Source of the DNA: Candidatus Poribacteria bacterium
Lineage (GTDB): Bacteria > Poribacteria > WGA-4E > GCA-2687025
Direction: 5' to 3'
DNA: 10,541 nt
Assembly (NCBI GenBank): GCA_002687025.1
Contig: NYZG01000274.1
Location: forward strand, 1-10,541
Shown here: piece by piece, positions 7,428 through 10,541 of the stretch
How the letters are laid out: every line of letters begins with the position of its first letter
How positions within the stretch are numbered: position 1 is the stretch's first letter
The notes under the pieces: generated by a model
The model's database searches: none
What the model saw: only the letters and a program-made list of their open reading frames with translations
Told to the model about the DNA's origin: nothing
Position numbers and translations under genes: made by a program

Positions 7428-8208
7428 GCTCGCGGCGGCGGCCGCATTCACCGGCCTCGCCGTCGGCAGCTTCCTGAACGTCGTCATTCACCGTATTCCC
7501 ATCGGCGAGACGGCGCTCACGCCGCGTCGGTCGTACTGCCCTCACTGTCGAGCGCCGATTCGCGCGCGGGACAACGTCCCGCTCTTGAGCTACGCCCTAC
7601 TTCGCGGCAGGTGCCGCAACTGTGATGGCGCCATTGGCGTCGTGTACCCGGCCGTCGAAGCCGGCGCCGGCGCACTGTGCGTGCTCGCTGTGAGTCGGTT
7701 CGGAGTGACGTTGGCCGCGCTGCACGGGGCCGTGTTCGGCTGCTTCCTACTGGCGCTGGCAGTGACCGACGCTCGGACACTACGCCTGCCCGATATGCTT
7801 ACCGGTCTTGGCTTCTCCGCCGGCCTCGCCCTCGCGGCAGCGGCCGGAGTGCTCGCCGGGACGCCGCGCCCGGTCGCTGAGGCTGCGATTGGGGCGATCG
7901 TGGCGGGCAGTGTGCTCGGCGTTGTACGCGTCGCCGGGTCCGCCGCGATGCGCCGTGAAGCGATGGGGCTCGGCGACGTGAAGCTGGCCGGCATGATCGG
8001 CGTCTACCTGGCGGACTGGCAACTCGTGCTGCTGACGATCGCACTCAGTGCCGTGGTGGGCAGCGTGGTGGGCCTGGGGCTGCGTCTGGCGCCAAGGAAA
8101 CGCCTTGAGATACCGTACGGTCCCTTCCTCGCGCTCGCGGCCGGCGTGTCGCTGTTCTGGGGCGACGCGCTGATCCAGGCGTATGTCCGTGTCATTCTGC
8201 GGATGTAG
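7411..8208 (+). CDS. pilD: Prepilin peptidase (type IV leader peptidase, A24 family)
   Basis: This inner-membrane aspartic protease removes leader peptides from type IV prepilins and type II secretion pseudopilins and, in many cases, N-methylates the new N-terminus. Read from GTG 7411 it has 265 residues: the N-terminal 'GLAVGSFLNVVIHRIP' (15-30), a cytosolic zinc-type loop with Cys43, Cys46, Cys68 and Cys71 around 'RDNVPLLSY' (53-61), then several hydrophobic helices. The two active-site aspartates are Asp120 in 'AVTDARTLRLPD' and Asp189 in 'GLGDVKLAGMIG' (G-x-G-D-x-K-L). 'IPYGPFLALAA' (234-244) is also typical. The four cysteines suggest the bifunctional peptidase/methyltransferase form. 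The start is inferred from where conservation begins; the nearest purine run, GAGGG (7386-7390), is 20 nt away, so translation may depend on coupling to the overlapping upstream gene. The 3' end overlaps the convergent thioesterase gene by 17 bp. No other pilus or secretion gene is visible here. Confidence 0.92.
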   Translation: MRLAPELAAAAAFTGLAVGSFLNVVIHRIPIGETALTPRRSYCPHCRAPIRARDNVPLLSYALLRGRCRNCDGAIGVVYPAVEAGAGALCVLAVSRFGVTLAALHGAVFGCFLLALAVTDARTLRLPDMLTGLGFSAGLALAAAAGVLAGTPRPVAEAAIGAIVAGSVLGVVRVAGSAAMRREAMGLGDVKLAGMIGVYLADWQLVLLTIALSAVVGSVVGLGLRLAPRKRLEIPYGPFLALAAGVSLFWGDALIQAYVRVILRM

Positions 8209-8632
8209 CCCAGGTCTCGACGGCTCGACGGAACGGGTCTGGCACGCGCACGGGCGCTCCGTGGGGGTCCACGAACGCGTGACGCGTCATGGCGCGAGCG
8301 ATCGTTGCGCCATCTGCCCGGCGGACCTCGTAGACGAACTCGACCTGCGTGCGGCGCCACGACGAAACGCGCAACTCGACGGTTAGCTCCTCGTCAGCGG
8401 CGACCGGGGAGACGTAGTCCACCTCGACGCGCACGACAACCGGGCACGCGGCCCAATCGTGGAACTTCGCGTACCCAAGACCGATGGCGCGCACGAAGTC
8501 GCCGCGCGCCGCCTCGAGGTACTGGACGAATACAGCGTTGTTGACGTGTCGGAACCCGTCGAGCTCGTAGGTCCGCACGACGAACGACGTGACGAAGGGC
8601 CGCACGGATTCAGGTCTACAGGTTGCCACCAT
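8192..8632 (-). CDS. Acyl-CoA thioesterase of the 4HBT (hotdog) superfamily, YbgC/FadM-like
   Basis: Hotdog-fold thioesterases hydrolyse acyl-CoA or related thioesters in the cytosol. The 146-residue protein has the family signature 'YELDGFRHVNNAVFVQYLEA' (22-41), where Asp25 aligns with the catalytic aspartate. The usual Gly before His-Val-Asn-Asn is Arg28. Further family marks are 'VVVRVEVDYVSPV' (65-77), the central strand, and 'RRTQVEFVYEVRRADG' (93-108), then 'ARAMTRHAFVD' (112-122). The length is normal and there is no signal peptide. ATG 8632 has no clear purine-rich site; a GTG at codon 10 is the alternative start, and neither changes the domain. The gene runs against the prepilin peptidase gene with overlapping 3' ends and diverges from the DUF3108 gene over a 98-bp gap. 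The substrate cannot be predicted. Confidence 0.88.
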   Translation of the reverse strand: MVATCRPESVRPFVTSFVVRTYELDGFRHVNNAVFVQYLEAARGDFVRAIGLGYAKFHDWAACPVVVRVEVDYVSPVAADEELTVELRVSSWRRTQVEFVYEVRRADGATIARAMTRHAFVDPHGAPVRVPDPFRRAVETWATSAE

Positions 8633-8660
8633 CGCCGAACAGTGTGCGCGCGGGCGACCC

Positions 8661-8688
8661 GCGCCGCAAGGTCGGGGCCGGGCGGCGC
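8661..8688. repeat. 7-bp inverted repeat in the divergent intergenic region
   Basis: GCGCCGC (8661-8667) and GCGGCGC (8682-8688) are perfect inverted copies separated by 14 bp, ending 6 bp before the -35 box of the downstream promoter. It could be an operator or an RNA hairpin, but short GC-only repeats arise often by chance in a genome this rich in G+C. Confidence 0.3.
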
Positions 8689-8694
8689 GGCTCG

Positions 8695-8723
8695 TTGCGG
8701 ATGACTGTTGCGGCCTCTACAAT
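8695..8723 (+). promoter_or_regulatory. Sigma-70-type promoter, probably giving a leaderless mRNA
   Basis: TTGCGG (8695-8700, 3 of 6 to TTGACA) and TACAAT (8718-8723, 5 of 6 to TATAAT) are separated by exactly 17 bp. Seven bases separate the -10 box from ATG 8731, so transcription would begin at or next to the start codon. There is no purine-rich ribosome site before this ATG, which agrees with a leaderless transcript. GTTGCGG occurs twice as a direct repeat (8694-8700 and 8707-8713), overlapping the -35 box and the spacer. Confidence 0.55.
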
Positions 8724-8730
8724 CTTGCGC

Positions 8731-9528
8731 ATGAGATGGCTCCCGGTGGCGATCCTCGCGATGGCGCTTGCGGCCCGTTGCGACGCGGCCCCCACCCCGC
8801 AGTGGCCGCTGCCGGACGAGGAAACCTTGAGCTACGCCGTGAGGTGGGGCCGTCTGACGGTCGTCGACGCGACCTTCGTGCTGAGGAACCGGGACAGCGA
8901 CGCGGCCAGCCACACCATCGCCGTCGACGCTACGACGACCGCGATTCCCTCCCGCATATACCGCGTCGCGAACCACTACGAGACCGTCCTAGACGTGCGC
9001 ACAGGGCTCCCGACGACATACCGCAAGGAATGCGACGAGGCGAAGTTCGCCGAGAGCTCGCTCTTGCAATACGCCCAGGCGGAGCGCTCCGCGGTCTACA
9101 CGCGTCTTGATGCGCCCACGCGGCATGCAGAGCTAGTCGGCGACACGCACAACCTCTTCAGCGGGCTCTACTACCTGCGGCGCCACGATTTCGCGACTCG
9201 GCGGACGACGGACTTCCATCTGGACGCCAAGGGCGTATACTGGCACGCGCGGGCAACCAGAACGCGGAATCTCCGCACCGACGCGGGCGACGTGTGGGAG
9301 GTGCGTGTCGATTTCGAGCGTGCGGCTGGGCTGGAGGAACCCCTGCAATCGGACCTCCTCACCGACAACATCGTGCGCGGCGACAGCCCTCTGACACTCC
9401 ACATCCGACCGGCGGCAGAAGGCGGGGGACGCCCGCCAGTGGTCGTCTACATGGAGTACCAGATGCGTGGCTTCCGGTTGACCGCGGAGTTCCGCGAGGA
9501 CGAGACAGACAGCGCCTCCGACGGCTAG
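8731..9528 (+). CDS. Exported DUF3108-type protein
   Basis: Read from ATG 8731 the 265-residue product starts with a classic short signal peptide: MRW, a hydrophobic run 'LPVAILAMALAA' (4-15), then 'RCDAAPTP'. Cleavage near 14-20 by signal peptidase I is likely; the cysteine (17) is preceded by Arg, so it does not form a lipobox. The mature part shows the DUF3108 layout: 'ETLSYAVRWGRLTVVDATFVL' split as ETLSYAVRWG (31-40) and RLTVVDATFVL (41-51), then a 'Y.V..HYETVLDVRTGLPTTYRKE' region, and an alternation of beta strands to the end ('VVVYMEYQMRGFRLTAEF'). The function of DUF3108 proteins is not established; they are seen mainly in Gram-negative bacteria and are predicted to be periplasmic beta-rich proteins. 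The start is supported by the signal peptide and by the promoter immediately upstream; in-frame codons further upstream (to 8623) would bury the signal peptide. It lies 25 bp before the RraA-family gene and may share its transcript. Confidence 0.78.
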   Translation: MRWLPVAILAMALAARCDAAPTPQWPLPDEETLSYAVRWGRLTVVDATFVLRNRDSDAASHTIAVDATTTAIPSRIYRVANHYETVLDVRTGLPTTYRKECDEAKFAESSLLQYAQAERSAVYTRLDAPTRHAELVGDTHNLFSGLYYLRRHDFATRRTTDFHLDAKGVYWHARATRTRNLRTDAGDVWEVRVDFERAAGLEEPLQSDLLTDNIVRGDSPLTLHIRPAAEGGGRPPVVVYMEYQMRGFRLTAEFREDETDSASDG

Positions 9529-9553
9529 CCGGCGCGGAAAACGGGAGAGCGGA

Positions 9554-10447
9554 ATGGCACGGGTGACCTATGACCGAATCCAGGCCGACGACCGTCTGGC
9601 GTTTGCGGCCTCGATCATCAACGCCGCGTACGCCAGTGACGCGCTCGATCGGCTGGGCATCCAGAAGCCGGGCGCCGATCGCTACTACCTGCCGGTCGGC
9701 ATATCGTATCTGTGCGGCTCCGAAAATCGACGCGCGCGACGGGTCTTCGGCGCCGTCCACACCGCGGAGTTCAGGGTCGTCGCAGACACGTCCGATCCGG
9801 CGTACCAGGCGAGTCCATACGCTGGCGAGATCGAGTTCATGCGTACGCTGCGGCCCGGCGATGTGGCGGTCATGGCCACTCCCGCCGACAAGCCACAGGC
9901 GTCCGACGCCGCGAACGAGATGCGCAACGGCGGGGTTTGGGGCGGCCTCCTGACTGCGCTGGCGATGTCATACGGAGCGCTCGGGGCGGTCATCGAGGGG
10001 CCGATCCGCGACTGCGACCAGATCAACGGCTACTTCCGCGACGAGCCGTTCGACGACCGGACCTTGCGCTCGCTCGAGAATGCGCTCGGCGCCGAGGCGT
10101 CAGGGGCCAACATCGCCAGCGTCAGAGCGGCGATGCTCGCCCGCGAGGCGTTTCCCGTGTACGGCACGGGCACGATGCCGACCGACTCCGCATACCGCAC
10201 CGAGGCCGTCACGTCCGGCGAATCGATCATCATCGACGGTGTGCACGTCGCCGACCGCGACTTCATTGTCGCGGACCTCGACGGCCAGGTCGTAATCCCC
10301 AACGGCGCCATCGTCGACGTGCTCGAGAAGGTCGTCGAGATAGACGAAGGCGACAAGGGCGTCTGGTCCGACGCGCTCACGCGACTTGCAGGCTTCCACG
10401 ACGACTCCATCGACGAGATAATCGAACGCAACGGCGGACACCTGTAG
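9554..10447 (+). CDS. Enlarged RraA-family protein (HMG/CHA aldolase- or RraA-like)
   Basis: The RraA superfamily includes divalent-metal-dependent HMG/CHA aldolases, related oxaloacetate decarboxylases and the RNase E inhibitor RraA; all act in the cytosol. Family marks are 'YASDALDRLGI' (26-36), the ligand loop 'GGVWGGLLTALAM' (126-138), 'GALGAVIEGPIRDCDQI' (141-157) with Arg152-Asp153 matching the Arg-Asp pair of the class II aldolases, 'FPVYGTGTMPTDS' (200-212), and 'VADLDGQVVIPNGAIVDVLEKV' (239-260, the strand plus helix near the end). At 297 residues it is much longer than the usual 160-230. Extra sequence lies between the first helix and the ligand loop, between Asp153 and 'FPVYGTG' (about 158-199), and at the C-terminus. 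GGGAGAG (9543-9549) precedes ATG 9554 by 4 nt. The conserved Arg-Asp suggests an active lyase rather than a pure RNase E binder, but the substrate is unknown. Confidence 0.82.
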   Translation: MARVTYDRIQADDRLAFAASIINAAYASDALDRLGIQKPGADRYYLPVGISYLCGSENRRARRVFGAVHTAEFRVVADTSDPAYQASPYAGEIEFMRTLRPGDVAVMATPADKPQASDAANEMRNGGVWGGLLTALAMSYGALGAVIEGPIRDCDQINGYFRDEPFDDRTLRSLENALGAEASGANIASVRAAMLAREAFPVYGTGTMPTDSAYRTEAVTSGESIIIDGVHVADRDFIVADLDGQVVIPNGAIVDVLEKVVEIDEGDKGVWSDALTRLAGFHDDSIDEIIERNGGHL

Positions 10448-10456
10448 CCAACGCTC

Positions 10457-10541
10457 TTAGAGACTATCTCAATCCGCGTTTTCGCTCTTGAGTCGATGCC
10501 ATATGCGGGTCCAGATGAGGACGCAGGCGAACTTCACGAGA
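10457..10541. mobile_element. Probable end of an IS5-type insertion sequence (continues beyond window)
   Basis: From G10460 the sequence reads GAGACTATCTCAATCC, a purine/pyrimidine-balanced terminus with GAGA/TCTC arms, preceded by TTA (10457-10459), which could be one copy of a 3-bp target duplication. The stop codon of a transposase-like frame lies at the inner side of this terminus. The element edge would be 13 bp after the RraA-like stop codon. The opposite end is outside the window, so the terminal repeat and duplication are unconfirmed. Confidence 0.5.
10469..10541 (-). CDS. C-terminal end of an IS5-family-like DDE transposase (partial)
   Basis: On the minus strand a frame enters from the right edge and stops at TGA (10471-10469). 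The last 23 residues include 'LVKFACVLIWTRIWHRL' and then 'KSENAD'. A hydrophobic helix followed by a basic tail of this kind is how many IS5-group transposases end, after their catalytic Glu helix. Only the tail is visible, so the DDE residues cannot be checked. The stop lies about 10 bp from the proposed element end, as is common for insertion sequences. The 23-residue length makes a chance frame possible. Confidence 0.5.
   Translation of the reverse strand, partial: LVKFACVLIWTRIWHRLKSENAD

Noticed and set aside
8623..8730. Upstream extension of the DUF3108 protein
   Set aside because: It would put 36 residues ahead of a clear signal peptide and run through the promoter.
8745..8790. DUF3108 protein as a lipoprotein
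   Set aside because: Cys17 is preceded by Ala-Ala-Arg; Arg at the -1 position does not fit a lipobox.
8383..8976. A 197-codon minus-strand frame across the divergent region
   Set aside because: It overlaps both the thioesterase and the DUF3108 gene in other frames, and both of those have family motifs.

Overview
This is a GC-rich bacterial window (roughly two-thirds G+C by eye) packed with short-spaced genes. Most of it is conserved housekeeping. A redox regulator (Rex), tetrapyrrole genes, a long-chain polyprenyl synthase, an unusual pseudopilin-like gene and a DUF3108-type exported protein point to a Gram-negative-like, probably respiring bacterium outside the well-studied Proteobacteria. 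The tig-clpP-clpX order is widespread, and Rex is most familiar from Gram-positive and other non-proteobacterial phyla. I cannot name the phylum from sequence alone. The isoleucine codon ATA is used often for such a GC-rich genome, which may help placement.

Left block (1-3064, + strand): the C-terminal end of trigger factor, then clpP (TTG start), clpX, and after 37 bp the redox-sensing repressor gene rex. The first three handle nascent-chain folding and ATP-dependent proteolysis.

Middle block (3199-8208, + strand): after a 134-bp gap with a possible promoter come hemL (5-aminolevulinate synthesis), a long-chain polyprenyl diphosphate synthase, an NAD-dependent epimerase/dehydratase-like SDR, a precorrin-2 dehydrogenase/siroheme synthase-type protein, a small GspG-like pseudopilin-domain protein and a prepilin peptidase. 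Gaps are 39 bp or less and the last three genes overlap, so this looks like one operon. Its first genes supply respiratory cofactors (heme, siroheme, quinone tails), which fits a NADH/NAD+ sensor lying next door. Its last two belong to the type IV pilus/type II secretion world.

Right block (8192-10541): a 4HBT acyl-CoA thioesterase on the minus strand converges on, and overlaps, the prepilin peptidase gene. Divergent from it is an exported DUF3108-type protein with a good promoter placed so that the mRNA could be leaderless. An enlarged RraA-family protein follows. Thirteen bases after that gene is what looks like the end of an insertion sequence, with the last 23 codons of an IS5-like transposase on the minus strand running off the window.

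I saw no CRISPR array, tRNA, rRNA, defence island or phage genes. The less ordinary points are the uncleavable-looking GspG-like protein beside a prepilin peptidase, the insertion in the RraA-like protein, the leaderless promoter and the rex/tetrapyrrole/quinone linkage.
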